A DNA stretch of 54,142 nt from an uncultured Bdellovibrionales bacterium (GTDB lineage: Bacteria; Bdellovibrionota; Bdellovibrionia; Bdellovibrionales; Bdellovibrionaceae): NCBI GenBank assembly GCA_903926205.1, contig CAIYID010000083.1, positions 1 to 54,142 of the forward strand. The letters are read 5' to 3'. Position 1 is the first letter of the stretch, and every line of letters begins with the position of its first letter. Position numbers and translations under genes: made by a program. Shown here one piece after another: positions 16,136 to 24,739 of this stretch. The notes under the pieces are model-generated. The model did not search any database. It had not been told where the DNA came from and worked only from the letters and a program-made list of their open reading frames with translations.

Positions 16136-16924
16136 ATGAACTTCGTCGATATTCACTCTCATTTGGCAGACCCTCGATTTGATTCGGAGCAAGACTCTTG
16201 TCGGAGCGAGCTTGTGCAAGAAGCTCTGCAGGCTGGAATCACGTTCTTGGTGCAGGGGGGCCTTGGTCCAGAGGACTGGCTCCGCCAAGAAGCCTTGGCT
16301 AAAAAATTTCCAACGATCATTCCCGTTTTTGGGCTTCATCCTTACTGGGTGAAAGAGCATTCAGACGACGAGTGCGAGCAAGCCTTGAATCAACTGGCAA
16401 AAGCACAACTGAGGATTCCAGCCGTCGGTGAAATGGGTTTGGATCTCCGCAAGGAATACAAGGATTGTGAGTCTCGGCAGATTGAGGTTTTTGAGCGGCA
16501 ACTGGAGCTCGCAAGCTTTGCAAACAAACCGGTGGTTTTGCACATCGTGCGCGCCCATGAGGAATCACTGCGAATTCTTCAGTTTTGGGGTTTACCCAAG
16601 GCGGGGGGCTTTGTGCATTCCTTTAATGGCTCGATAAAAAAAGCCAATGATTTCATTTTATTAGGTTTAAAAATTTCGGTGGGCGGATCACTCTGTCATG
16701 AGCACAGCAAAGTTTTACAAGAGGCCGTAGCTCATATTTCTTTAGAGAATTTACTGCTGGAGTCTGATTCTCCTGATCAGGCGCCAGCGTCTTTGACTGG
16801 CAGGCTCAATCGACCTATCTGCATTTTGGAAGTCGCCGCAAAAATTGCAGAACTGAAAGGTTTAAAACCGAGGGAAGTTCTTGACAGAACCAGTCAAAAC
16901 GCTCGAAAACTCTTGGCGCTATGA
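16136..16924 (+). CDS. TatD-family metal-dependent hydrolase
   Basis: The 262-aa TIM-barrel amidohydrolase starts with the metal site D-I-H-S-H and continues with F-G-L-H-P-Y, G-E-M-G-L-D, V-L-H-I-V-R-A and F-V-H-S-F-N-G. It ends in L-L-E-S-D-S-P-D, where TatD proteins carry the catalytic Asp. TatD enzymes are 3'-exonuclease/DNase-like. The last four bases (ATGA) overlap the start of tcdA, so the two are translationally coupled. Confidence 0.93.
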   Translation: MNFVDIHSHLADPRFDSEQDSCRSELVQEALQAGITFLVQGGLGPEDWLRQEALAKKFPTIIPVFGLHPYWVKEHSDDECEQALNQLAKAQLRIPAVGEMGLDLRKEYKDCESRQIEVFERQLELASFANKPVVLHIVRAHEESLRILQFWGLPKAGGFVHSFNGSIKKANDFILLGLKISVGGSLCHEHSKVLQEAVAHISLENLLLESDSPDQAPASLTGRLNRPICILEVAAKIAELKGLKPREVLDRTSQNARKLLAL

Positions 16925-17745
16925 CATTCACTCCCCCGACTGAAAATAAATATCTTTTGCATCGCCGATTCGATCGTTTTGGTCGCTTGGTGGGCGATGC
17001 TAATATGGAAAAGTTGTTTCGTGCTCATGTTTGCGTGATTGGGATTGGCGGCGTGGGCTCTTGGGCCGCGGAGAGTCTCGCACGATCCGGAGTAGGGCAT
17101 TTGACCCTCATTGATTTTGATGAGATTTGCATCACCAATGCCAATCGCCAAATTCACGCTTTGCAAGGACTGGTGGGTCAGAAGAAAGCTCAGGTGATGG
17201 CGGAGCGGCTGCGCAAGATCAATCCTCAAGCCAAAGTCGAAGAAATGGTCATGTTCTACAATGAGGAAAACTCCAAGACAATTCTTTCTAAAAAACCCGA
17301 TTTCATTTTGGATTGTATTGATAATTTAACTGCAAAATCACATCTTCTCACTCAATGCCGCGAATTAAAAATTCCGGTCATTTCTGCGACCGGCGCTGGA
17401 GCGCGCTTGGATCCCTTGAAAGTCAAATTAGCGGACTTGTCAGAGTCCCACACCGACCCAATGGCCGCTCAACTCAGAAAAATTTTGCGCACTCGTTGCG
17501 GTTTTCCTAAAGAAGGTTCTTTTGATGTTCCCTGCGTCTTTTCCGAAGAAACACCGATGGAACCCATCGCTCTTCATTATGACAATGGAGAAGGTTTTAA
17601 ATGTGTTTGTCCTCAGGGACAGAATGATCTACATTCCTGTGATCGCAGGAACGTGATTTACGGAAATGCGAGTTTTGTGACTGGAACTTTCGGTTTTACT
17701 ATGGCCTCGTGGGTGGTCAGAAAAATAGTTGGAGTTGAAGTATGA
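16921..17745 (+). CDS. tcdA: tRNA threonylcarbamoyladenosine dehydratase (E1-like ThiF/TcdA)
   Basis: The N-terminal H-R-R-F-D-R-F-G-R-L-V-G is typical of TcdA/CsdL and is followed by the ATP-binding Rossmann motif G-I-G-G-V-G-S. The adenylation core includes D-F-D-E-I-C-I-T-N-A-N-R-Q. A C-terminal Cys-containing region (C-V-C-P-Q-G...HSC) holds candidates for the catalytic Cys. The enzyme dehydrates t6A37 of tRNA to the cyclic ct6A form. At 274 aa it has the usual length. It starts within tatD's stop and its own stop overlaps the start of a 43-codon gene. Confidence 0.92.
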   Translation: MTFTPPTENKYLLHRRFDRFGRLVGDANMEKLFRAHVCVIGIGGVGSWAAESLARSGVGHLTLIDFDEICITNANRQIHALQGLVGQKKAQVMAERLRKINPQAKVEEMVMFYNEENSKTILSKKPDFILDCIDNLTAKSHLLTQCRELKIPVISATGAGARLDPLKVKLADLSESHTDPMAAQLRKILRTRCGFPKEGSFDVPCVFSEETPMEPIALHYDNGEGFKCVCPQGQNDLHSCDRRNVIYGNASFVTGTFGFTMASWVVRKIVGVEV

Positions 17746-17873
17746 TCGTGGCTCTTTGGTTTTTAATGTGTCTTTGTATTTTGCTCGTAGGTGGTGTGAT
17801 TTTATATTTGGCTATTCGGAATCAGCTGGCGCAAAAAAGAAGTGCCGTCACACAAAAAAGTGCAAAGAGTTAA
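17742..17873 (+). CDS. 43-aa single-pass membrane peptide
   Basis: An ATG overlaps the tcdA stop (ATGA, 17742-17745) and opens a 43-codon frame. Residues 2-26 form one strongly hydrophobic helix (IVALWFLMCLC...ILYLAI), followed by a basic tail (N-Q-L-A-Q-K-R...QKSAKS). The stop-start overlap, TM-then-positive layout and gene-like codon use support a real small protein, perhaps translationally coupled to tcdA. Function unknown. Confidence 0.55.
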   Translation: MIVALWFLMCLCILLVGGVILYLAIRNQLAQKRSAVTQKSAKS

Positions 17874-17960
17874 CTTGAGAGAAGACCTCTTAAATAAGTT
17901 ATAAAAAATACTTTTTTGTTCTCTGCTAATGATTGACAAATAGTTCTGATGTGAGAAAAC

Positions 17961-17979
17961 ACTCCCAAAAAGCGGGAGT
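17961..17979 (+). promoter_or_regulatory. Hairpin sequestering the ribosome-binding site
   Basis: ACTCCC (17961-17966) pairs perfectly with GGGAGT (17974-17979), loop AAAAAGC. The 3' arm contains the GGGAG Shine-Dalgarno (17974-17978) placed seven bases before ATG 17986. Folded RNA would hide the ribosome site of the deoxyhypusine-synthase-like gene, as in RNA thermometers or protein-controlled leaders. A TTGACA hexamer at about 17933 is a possible -35 box, but no clear -10 follows. Confidence 0.6.
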
Positions 17980-17985
17980 AAAAAA

Positions 17986-18978
17986 ATGTCTGTTTATCAA
18001 GCGCAAAAAGGTGTTATCACTGAATTCATCAATCATCACTATCGTCATTTCAATTCTGCGGCGTTGAAAGATGCAGCGGTGGCCTACAATGTTCACTTGA
18101 AAAATGGTGGAAAAATGATGGTCACTTTAGCTGGCGCGATGAGTTCCGGTGAGCTCGGCCTTTCCTTGGCAGAAATGATTCGCCAAGATAAAGTTCATGC
18201 GATTTCCTGCACGGGTGCGAATCTCGAAGAAGATGTTTACAACTTGGTGGCTCATGATCATTATGAGCGCATTCCCAACTATCGTGATTTGACTCCGGAA
18301 GATGAGCAAAAATTGCTGGATCGCCATTTGAATCGTGTGACGGACACTTGCATTCCTGAAGAAGAAGCCATTCGCCGAATTGAAGGTGCCATTTTGGAAG
18401 AGTGGACCACTGCAGATAAAAAAGGGGAGTCTTATCTTCCTCATGAATATTTTTATAAAATTTTGCTCTCGGGAAAATTAGAAAAGTATTACCAAATTGA
18501 TCCGAAAAATTCTTGGTTGTTAGCTGCGGCTCAAAAAAATCTGCCCATGGTGGTTCCGGGTTGGGAAGATTCAACGACGGGAAATATTTTTGCGGGTCAC
18601 ACTCTCAAGGGAAATATCAAAAACGTGAACACCATGAAGTCCGGCATTTTCTATATGCGTTTTTTGGCTGAATGGTACATGGCCACTTCAAAAAAATATG
18701 ACATTGGTTTTTTTCAAGTTGGCGGCGGTATTGCCGGTGATTTTCCAATTTGTGTTGTTCCAATGTTGCATCAAGATTTGGAGCAAACAGACACGAAAGT
18801 TTGGAAGTATTTCTGCCAAATCAGTGACTCAACAACTTCTTATGGCTCTTATTCCGGCGCGGTTCCCAATGAAAAAATCACTTGGGGCAAGTTGGAGCCT
18901 CACGGTCCAAAATTTATCATTGAGAGCGATGCCACTATCGTCGCTCCGCTGATGTTTGCTTATATTTTGGGTTGGTAG
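17986..18978 (+). CDS. Deoxyhypusine-synthase-like protein lacking the catalytic lysine
   Basis: The 330-aa protein follows the deoxyhypusine synthase fold: an NAD-binding L-A-G-A-M-S-S-G-E-L-G, S-C-T-G-A-N-L-E-E-D, P-G-W-E-D-S-T-T-G-N and late W-G-K-L. In active eukaryotic enzymes the imine-forming Lys lies in GGGxxKHH. Here G246-G-G-I-A-G251-D-F-P-I has Gly in that place. Bacteria lack eIF5A; their homologues are usually thought to act in polyamine chemistry (e.g. homospermidine formation). Loss of the Lys suggests a different reaction or a non-enzymatic role. Its leader hairpin hides the ribosome site. Confidence 0.85.
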   Translation: MSVYQAQKGVITEFINHHYRHFNSAALKDAAVAYNVHLKNGGKMMVTLAGAMSSGELGLSLAEMIRQDKVHAISCTGANLEEDVYNLVAHDHYERIPNYRDLTPEDEQKLLDRHLNRVTDTCIPEEEAIRRIEGAILEEWTTADKKGESYLPHEYFYKILLSGKLEKYYQIDPKNSWLLAAAQKNLPMVVPGWEDSTTGNIFAGHTLKGNIKNVNTMKSGIFYMRFLAEWYMATSKKYDIGFFQVGGGIAGDFPICVVPMLHQDLEQTDTKVWKYFCQISDSTTSYGSYSGAVPNEKITWGKLEPHGPKFIIESDATIVAPLMFAYILGW

Positions 18979-18995
18979 ACTGACTGAAGGCTAAT

Positions 18996-19781
18996 TCAAG
19001 AGCTCGCAGAGCTATAATATCTCAGCGCCATTTTCCAGTATTTGGTACTGGCCCAGAGGCAACAACCAGTCCAAACGAGGCTCCAAACAGCAAGGCCCCA
19101 GTCCGGTGGGCCTACGACAAATCGGGCGGGGACACTGGCTACCATAGCGACAGGAATCACCGAGAGAATAATCAGACGGAGCCAGCGCGAATAAATCTGA
19201 TCCGGTCGCATCCCTAAACGATAAACTTGATGCCAAACAAATTGCATATTATCGGCCTTTGTAAAAATGACGGAAGTGGCTGCAATCATAAATCTGAAAG
19301 AATACAGACTGCCGAGTCCGCAGGGAATGAGAAGCAAAAGCCACAACAAGCGAAAAGGGTTCAGGTCTGGAAGGTGATAGAGCGCCATTCCGAAATAAAT
19401 GATTCCAATAATGAAGTTAGAAATAAGCGAGGTAGAGACTCTTTGAAAACTGATCATAAATTGAGAATTTATGGGTTTCAGAAGCAGAAGATCCAAATCC
19501 CCTTTTCGAACACGATCACTCAGCTTGTCTAAATTGTCACTGAGAGCAATCATGTAAATGGCATCGACCATAAATAAAAGTCCTAAAAATACTCGAGTTT
19601 TTTCTATGTCCCATCCTGCCACAGATTTGGTGTGACTAAAAATAACCTCAAAGCCGATGATCTGGGCTGAATACCAGACAGTGTCTGTGATCACCCGGAA
19701 AAGAAAATTGGCGCGATACTCTATGTCGGCAATAAAACCGGTGCGAAAAAAAGAAAGGTAAATTCGCAGGTATTTTCTCAT
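18996..19781 (-). CDS. ABC-2-type permease (COG3694-like)
   Basis: About 261 aa with six hydrophobic segments. It is the second permease of a three-gene exporter. The start is ATG 19781, which overlaps the stop of the upstream permease (ATGA) and leaves a basic N-terminus (M-R-K-Y-L-R). It resembles the COG4586/4587/3694 exporter set (ATPase plus two unequal DUF990-type permeases), whose substrate is unknown. Conserved-looking loops include R-K-G-D-L-D-L-L-L-L-K-P, an amphipathic element common to both permeases. Confidence 0.85.
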   Translation of the reverse strand: MRKYLRIYLSFFRTGFIADIEYRANFLFRVITDTVWYSAQIIGFEVIFSHTKSVAGWDIEKTRVFLGLLFMVDAIYMIALSDNLDKLSDRVRKGDLDLLLLKPINSQFMISFQRVSTSLISNFIIGIIYFGMALYHLPDLNPFRLLWLLLLIPCGLGSLYSFRFMIAATSVIFTKADNMQFVWHQVYRLGMRPDQIYSRWLRLIILSVIPVAMVASVPARFVVGPPDWGLAVWSLVWTGCCLWASTKYWKMALRYYSSASS

Positions 19782-20593
19782 GCGCCGGTTCCTACATATT
19801 GGCGTAAGCCCAATTTCCACAGTGGCACCGCCAGCAAACCTAAGACAATAATTCCAAGAGAGATGGATTTAAGTCCTAACCAAAGTGCGGTCTCGTCCAC
19901 TCGGCCAGTCAGATAAGCCACAGGCACAAAAACACCATTGGAAAAAGGTAAAAACAGGAACCAAGACTTGTAAGGCTCGGGAAAAATATCTAGAGGCAAC
20001 AGTTCCCCTGAAAAAATCCAGAGAGCCAGATTTTTTGCAACGGAAATCCCTTGAACTCGTGTCAAGTGAAACGAAAAAGTGACCACGATAAAACTCAAAA
20101 TATATAAAAATATCAGATAGTAAATAGCTAGAAGAATGGCGGGCAGTAAGTGGCTCCAAATCATCGGAAGCTCAAGTAAGATGGTCACCACCAGTGGGAC
20201 AGTCAACGAAAGTAAAATAGTGACAATTTTGTAACCTAAAAATTGACTTAAATAATACTCAAAAAAATTCATGGGCCGCACGAGTAAAGTATTGAGGCTT
20301 CCAGATTCCACCTCTTCAATCATGCGAAATTCATACATCCAATTCACGGAGATTCGTGCGATAAAAGAAGCCCAAATCGCATAAGACAGATAATTTTTGA
20401 GGCCAAAACCTCCGATAGTTTCTTGGCTCGAAGAAAATTGAGCGGTGGTAAAAATGGCGGTCCAAAACGCGACCTCCACACCGGCCGTAATGAGTGGGCT
20501 TGCAATAGCATCAATTAAATAATTTAAGCGATATTCTAAATTTGTTACGATCGCGAGTTTGCAAAAAGCCCAATTACGTCGAAAAAAGGACAT
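19778..20593 (-). CDS. ABC-2-type permease (COG4587-like)
   Basis: About 271 aa, six hydrophobic segments, with E-S-G-S-L-N-T-L-L-V-R-P matching the coupling loop of the partner permease. The start at 20593 lies one base after the ATPase stop and follows a GAG-rich site; upstream in-frame codons inside the ATPase gene are not used. It should form a heterodimeric inner-membrane channel with the next gene's product, powered by the ATPase at 20595-21581. Export of a lipid, peptide or drug is the usual inference. Confidence 0.85.
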   Translation of the reverse strand: MSFFRRNWAFCKLAIVTNLEYRLNYLIDAIASPLITAGVEVAFWTAIFTTAQFSSSQETIGGFGLKNYLSYAIWASFIARISVNWMYEFRMIEEVESGSLNTLLVRPMNFFEYYLSQFLGYKIVTILLSLTVPLVVTILLELPMIWSHLLPAILLAIYYLIFLYILSFIVVTFSFHLTRVQGISVAKNLALWIFSGELLPLDIFPEPYKSWFLFLPFSNGVFVPVAYLTGRVDETALWLGLKSISLGIIVLGLLAVPLWKLGLRQYVGTGA

Positions 20594-20594
20594 C

Positions 20595-21581
20595 TCACTC
20601 GCCTCGCATAAATTCGTGAATGACTTCTTCAAAATCGACCGGATCTAAGCGTAAATCAGTCATACCTGGTAATAAAGTGATTTGATTCATCGTTAAAGGT
20701 AACTGTTCATCAGTGACTTCCACGGAAAACTGCAGTGTGCCGGTCGCAAATTCTTGGTCTGCCAACTTCAGGGGAATGTTCATGGGCTCACGCAAAGAAA
20801 AAAGAATTTTTTGTCGGGATTTTGATTTTTGTGAGAACCCGTTCACCGTGCCGTCATAGACAATTTTTCCTTTACTGATGAGCAAAAGTCGATCGGCCAG
20901 TTTCGCGATATCATCCATGTAGTGACTGGTTAATAGCACCGTGGGTTTTTTTTCTTTGACGTACTCGGCTAAAAATTTTCGAATAGTGGTTTGGGCGACG
21001 ATATCAAGACCGATGGTGGGCTCATCCAAAAAAAGAATTTTTGGGTCATGAAGCAAGCAGCCAATGATTTCCATTTTCATGCGTTCGCCTAAAGATAATC
21101 GGCGTAGCTGAGTTTTTAAAACGTGCTGACAATCTAAAAGTTGAGCGAGTTCTTGGACACGTTTCCTTGCTTGCTCGCGATCCAAATCGTAAATGTCCGC
21201 CAAGAGGGCATAGCTATCGTTAGGGGAGATGTCCCACCAAAGTTGATTTTTCTGTCCGAGTAAAACTGTCATTTGTTTTAAATAAAGATGATTGCGCTCC
21301 CATGGTGTAAAGCCTAAAACCTTGGCTTCGCCATTGGTGGGAACGATCAAGCCAGAAAGTACTTTAATCAGAGTTGTTTTTCCAGCTCCGTTCGCACCCA
21401 CGAGGCCGATGATTTGACCGGGCTCGATGTTCAGAGTGGTCGGCGCAAGTGCAATTTTTTCGGTGTATTTTCGATTCCAAAAACCTTGCAGACTTCCCCA
21501 GAGGCCAGGATTTTTTTCATAAGTTCGATAGCGACGGGAAAGGCCTCGAGTTTGGATGACAAACTCTGGTAGAGAACTCAC
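20595..21581 (-). CDS. ABC-2 transporter ATP-binding subunit (COG4586-like)
   Basis: The nucleotide-binding domain shows Walker A G-A-N-G-A-G-K-T-T, Q-loop G-Q-K-N-Q-L-W-W, signature L-S-L-G-E-R-M-K, Walker B I-L-F-L-D-E-P-T-I-G-L and the H-loop T-S-H-Y-M-D-D. A C-terminal ~80-aa extension is typical of this exporter group. GTG 21581 is preferred as it lies just past the nfu stop; TTG 21593 inside nfu is the alternative. It powers the two permeases encoded directly downstream. Confidence 0.9.
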   Translation of the reverse strand: MSSLPEFVIQTRGLSRRYRTYEKNPGLWGSLQGFWNRKYTEKIALAPTTLNIEPGQIIGLVGANGAGKTTLIKVLSGLIVPTNGEAKVLGFTPWERNHLYLKQMTVLLGQKNQLWWDISPNDSYALLADIYDLDREQARKRVQELAQLLDCQHVLKTQLRRLSLGERMKMEIIGCLLHDPKILFLDEPTIGLDIVAQTTIRKFLAEYVKEKKPTVLLTSHYMDDIAKLADRLLLISKGKIVYDGTVNGFSQKSKSRQKILFSLREPMNIPLKLADQEFATGTLQFSVEVTDEQLPLTMNQITLLPGMTDLRLDPVDFEEVIHEFMRGE

Positions 21582-21582
21582 C

Positions 21583-22206
21583 CTAGATACCAATCACTTC
21601 GTTGATCTGTGGGAAAAGTTCTTTGAGGCGAACTTCAATTCCGTTTTTTAATGTTTGGCTGCGACCAGGGCAACCGGCGCAAGCCCCTTTGAATTTCACG
21701 TAAAGAATTCCTTCACTGGTCAACTCCGCAAAATGAACGTCACCACCATCATAAGCCACCACGGGACGAATATCGCGATCGATGGCTTTTTTTATTTGCC
21801 GAACGAGCTCAGAATCTTTTTCATGGATTAGATTTCCATTATCGAGACACTCTTCCTCGGATTGATCTTCATCATGAGCCCGTTCTTTTCTTTCGAGAAA
21901 AATTGGAATTTTTTGATTCAAATGCTCGCGTATCATGCCAGAAAGTGGTTCTGCCAAGTAACTCCAGTCAACCCAGTCTTGTTTTGTTACTGCAATAAAT
22001 TTAGGCGCGAGTAAAACAGAATTTGTCCACGGAAAACCAAAAATTTTGCTAGCCAAGGGCGAACTCTCGGCCGCAGCGGCTGAAGAAAATTCGATGGGCT
22101 CATCAATGACTTCCTCGGAAAAGCAAAATTTGAGTGTTGCCGGGTTGGGCGTGGGCTCAATGTGTAGGCTAATTAGACTGAGATCAACTTGAGTGGCTTG
22201 TGGCAT
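21583..22206 (-). CDS. Nfu-type iron-sulfur cluster carrier
   Basis: The 207-aa protein has an N-terminal Nfu_N-like domain (I-E-P-T-P-N-P-A-T-L-K-F) and a C-terminal NifU/Nfu domain with the cluster-binding C-x-x-C in G-A-C-A-G-C-P-G-R-S, preceded by V-A-Y-D-G-G-D-V. Nfu proteins carry [4Fe-4S] clusters to target enzymes. An acidic linker (residues ~110-125) joins the domains. It is the first gene of a minus-strand unit with the three exporter genes; whether the functions are linked is unclear. Divergent from the aldolase gene. Confidence 0.9.
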   Translation of the reverse strand: MPQATQVDLSLISLHIEPTPNPATLKFCFSEEVIDEPIEFSSAAAAESSPLASKIFGFPWTNSVLLAPKFIAVTKQDWVDWSYLAEPLSGMIREHLNQKIPIFLERKERAHDEDQSEEECLDNGNLIHEKDSELVRQIKKAIDRDIRPVVAYDGGDVHFAELTSEGILYVKFKGACAGCPGRSQTLKNGIEVRLKELFPQINEVIGI

Positions 22207-22325
22207 AGCGATGTTATGCGTCCAAGCTCAACAAGAGTCAATGGAAAGCCTTGATTTGAGTCTGAAAAAACAATAGTTTGGGGACCTCTAAAATTTTCAA
22301 TTTAACACGAATGAAGGAAAGAAAA

Positions 22326-23249
22326 ATGACGCCAAGAGTTCGAGAAATTTTAAACTGGTATGGATCTGATAACCCTGGAGTTTTAACAAATTTAGCTCGC
22401 CTGATGAATCATGGCCGCTTGAAAGGCACTGGCAAGATGGTTATTTTGCCTGTGGATCAAGGTTTTGAGCACGGACCTGCTCGGTCCTTTGCCAAAAATC
22501 CCGATGGTTTTGACCCTGCTTATCACACCGAATTAGCCATTGAGTCTGGTTGCAATGCCTACGCGGCACCACTGGGAATGTTAGAGCTCGTGGCGCGTGA
22601 TTATGCCGGAGAAATTCCCCTCATTTTGAAAATTAATAACTCAGATTCTTTGTATTCAAATAAAAGTCCGATCTCTGCTCTGACTTCCAATGTGGAAGAT
22701 GCTTTGCGCTTAGGTTGTGCAGGAATTGGTTTTACAATTTATCCAGGATCTTCTGAACGCAAACAAATGTATGAAGAAATACAATTGGCCACTCGCGAAG
22801 CAAAAAAAGCAGGCCTCGTTGTGGTGATTTGGTCTTACCCTCGTGGTGAGCAATTGAGCAAAGAAGGCGAAACCGCGATTGATGTCATTGCTTATGGAGC
22901 GCAAATAGCCGCTCAATTGGGTGCTCATGTGATTAAAGTAAAACCTCCAACCGCGCACATTGAACAAGATGCTGCTCGCAAAGTTTATGAAGCTAATGGT
23001 ATTCGTGTGAACACCATGGCCGATCGAACTCGTCATGTGGTGCAAAGCGCTTTTGCAGGCAAACGCATCGTGATTTTCTCTGGTGGTGAAGCGAAAGGCA
23101 CTTCGGAATTAGTGGCTGAAGTGAAGGAGCTCGCACAAGGCGGAGCTTTTGGCTCGATCATGGGTCGCAATGCCTTCCAACGTCCGAAACAAGAAGCTAT
23201 TGAACTTTTACATCAAGTGCAAGATGCCTTTGCAGGTCATAAATTATGA
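22326..23249 (+). CDS. fbaB: Class I fructose-bisphosphate aldolase (DhnA/FbaB type)
   Basis: About 307 aa from ATG 22326, chosen because AGGA (22315-22318) is seven bases upstream; an earlier in-frame start lacks this. The DhnA-type barrel is recognised by L-P-V-D-Q-G-F-E-H-G-P, the I-N-N-S-D region, G-F-T-I-Y-P-G-S, and H-V-I-K-V-K-P-P containing the likely Schiff-base Lys. It splits fructose 1,6-bisphosphate in glycolysis and condenses trioses in gluconeogenesis. The final ATGA overlaps lysS. Confidence 0.9.
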   Translation: MTPRVREILNWYGSDNPGVLTNLARLMNHGRLKGTGKMVILPVDQGFEHGPARSFAKNPDGFDPAYHTELAIESGCNAYAAPLGMLELVARDYAGEIPLILKINNSDSLYSNKSPISALTSNVEDALRLGCAGIGFTIYPGSSERKQMYEEIQLATREAKKAGLVVVIWSYPRGEQLSKEGETAIDVIAYGAQIAAQLGAHVIKVKPPTAHIEQDAARKVYEANGIRVNTMADRTRHVVQSAFAGKRIVIFSGGEAKGTSELVAEVKELAQGGAFGSIMGRNAFQRPKQEAIELLHQVQDAFAGHKL

Positions 23250-24739
23250 GCGAAAAAACACCTGAAGTGAAAAGTGAAAATCCTTTGCGTTCGGAAAAAC
23301 GTCGCAAGCTTCATGAATTAAGAGAAGCGGGAATCAACCCTTTTCCTTATTCTTACGAGCGAAATTCATCGGCGGGTCAAATTAAAGCTGAATTTGATGC
23401 TCGTCTTCAATCAGGTGAAAAAGCCTTGGACACAGATATTAAGATCGCAGGTCGACTCATGACTTTGCGATCTATGGGCAAGGCGAGCTTTTTTAATATT
23501 CAAGATCAAAGCGGCAATCTTCAGATTTATATTAAGCCGGAAGAATTATCCCCAACGGCGCAAAAGATTTTTGGATTGTTGGATTTGGGTGACATTGTCG
23601 GCGTGCAAGGTTTTGTCTTTCGTACTCAGCGGGGCGAGTTGTCTTTGCATTGCAAAGATTTGCAAATTTTGACGAAAACTTTAGAACCTCTTCCTGAAAA
23701 ATTTCATGGAATCGCCGATGTAGAAATCAAGTACCGACATCGCCATTTGGATCTAATCAGCGATTTAGATTCACGTAAGGTTTTTGAAATTCGTTCGAAA
23801 ATCATTCGTGAAATTCGAAAATTCATGGAAGCTAAAGGCTTTTTAGAAGTCGAGACTCCTGTCCTCCAGCCTATTTATGGTGGAGCGGCAGCTCATCCTT
23901 TTTCGACTCATCATCGTGCTCTGGATATGAAGCTCTTTATGAAAATTTCTCCGGAGCTTTATCTGAAGCGATTGATTGTCGGTGGTTTTGAAAAAGTTTT
24001 TGAGATCGGAAAAAATTTCCGCAATGAAGGCATTGATCGAACTCACAATCCAGAATTTACGATGATGGAGTGGTACGAGGCCTACACAGATTATAATTAT
24101 CAAATGAATCAGTTTGAAGAGTTAATTTCTCATTTGGCAAAAGAGATCACGGGTTCAACCAAGGTGATGTTCCAAGGACAAGAAATTGAACTGGCGGCTC
24201 CTTGGCGGCGTCTGACCGTGTTTGAAGGCATTCGGGAATATGCAAAATTAGATCCGGAAAAAGCGACTGATGCTGAGATTTTTGAAACCAACCGAAAATT
24301 GGGATCGGAAGCAAAAAAACCACGTTCGCGTGGCGAAATGCTGATGGAGCTTTTTGAACTTTCGGCCGAAAAACATTTAGTGCAACCCACTTTTGTGATG
24401 GATCATCCGGTGGAAATTTCTCCATTAACAAAAATTCATAGAAAAGATTCCCGCTTGGTGGAACGCTTTGAGCCCTTCATTGCAGGAATGGAAATTGGAA
24501 ATTCCTATTCTGAGTTGAATGATCCAGAAGAACAATATCAGCGTTTGAAAGAGCAGGAAGCCAAACGAGTGGTTGATGAAGAAGCTCATCCAATGGATGA
24601 AGATTTTATTCATGCGATTGATACGGGTATGCCGCCCACTGGTGGCGTCGGCCTTGGTATTGAACGCATAGTTATGCTCCTCACTGATCGCCCAAGTATT
24701 CGTGATATTATTCTTTTTCCGACCATGAAGTTTAAATGA
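23246..24739 (+). CDS. lysS: Lysyl-tRNA synthetase, class II
   Basis: The 497-aa protein has an N-terminal OB-fold anticodon-binding domain (~60-165). The class II core follows, with motif 2 around F-R-N-E-G-I-D-R-T-H-N-P-E-F-T, the Lys-site E-I-G-N-S-Y-S-E-L-N-D-P, and motif 3 G-L-G-I-E-R-I-V-M-L-L-T-D. The length is as usual for bacterial LysS. It charges tRNA-Lys. It is translationally coupled on both sides: its start overlaps the aldolase stop and its stop overlaps the rhodanese lipoprotein start, each by four bases. Confidence 0.97.
   Translation: MSEKTPEVKSENPLRSEKRRKLHELREAGINPFPYSYERNSSAGQIKAEFDARLQSGEKALDTDIKIAGRLMTLRSMGKASFFNIQDQSGNLQIYIKPEELSPTAQKIFGLLDLGDIVGVQGFVFRTQRGELSLHCKDLQILTKTLEPLPEKFHGIADVEIKYRHRHLDLISDLDSRKVFEIRSKIIREIRKFMEAKGFLEVETPVLQPIYGGAAAHPFSTHHRALDMKLFMKISPELYLKRLIVGGFEKVFEIGKNFRNEGIDRTHNPEFTMMEWYEAYTDYNYQMNQFEELISHLAKEITGSTKVMFQGQEIELAAPWRRLTVFEGIREYAKLDPEKATDAEIFETNRKLGSEAKKPRSRGEMLMELFELSAEKHLVQPTFVMDHPVEISPLTKIHRKDSRLVERFEPFIAGMEIGNSYSELNDPEEQYQRLKEQEAKRVVDEEAHPMDEDFIHAIDTGMPPTGGVGLGIERIVMLLTDRPSIRDIILFPTMKFK

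Noticed and set aside
18122..18574. 150-codon minus-strand frame opposite the DHS-like gene
   Set aside because: It mirrors a clearly homologous plus-strand protein and has no domain or ribosome site.
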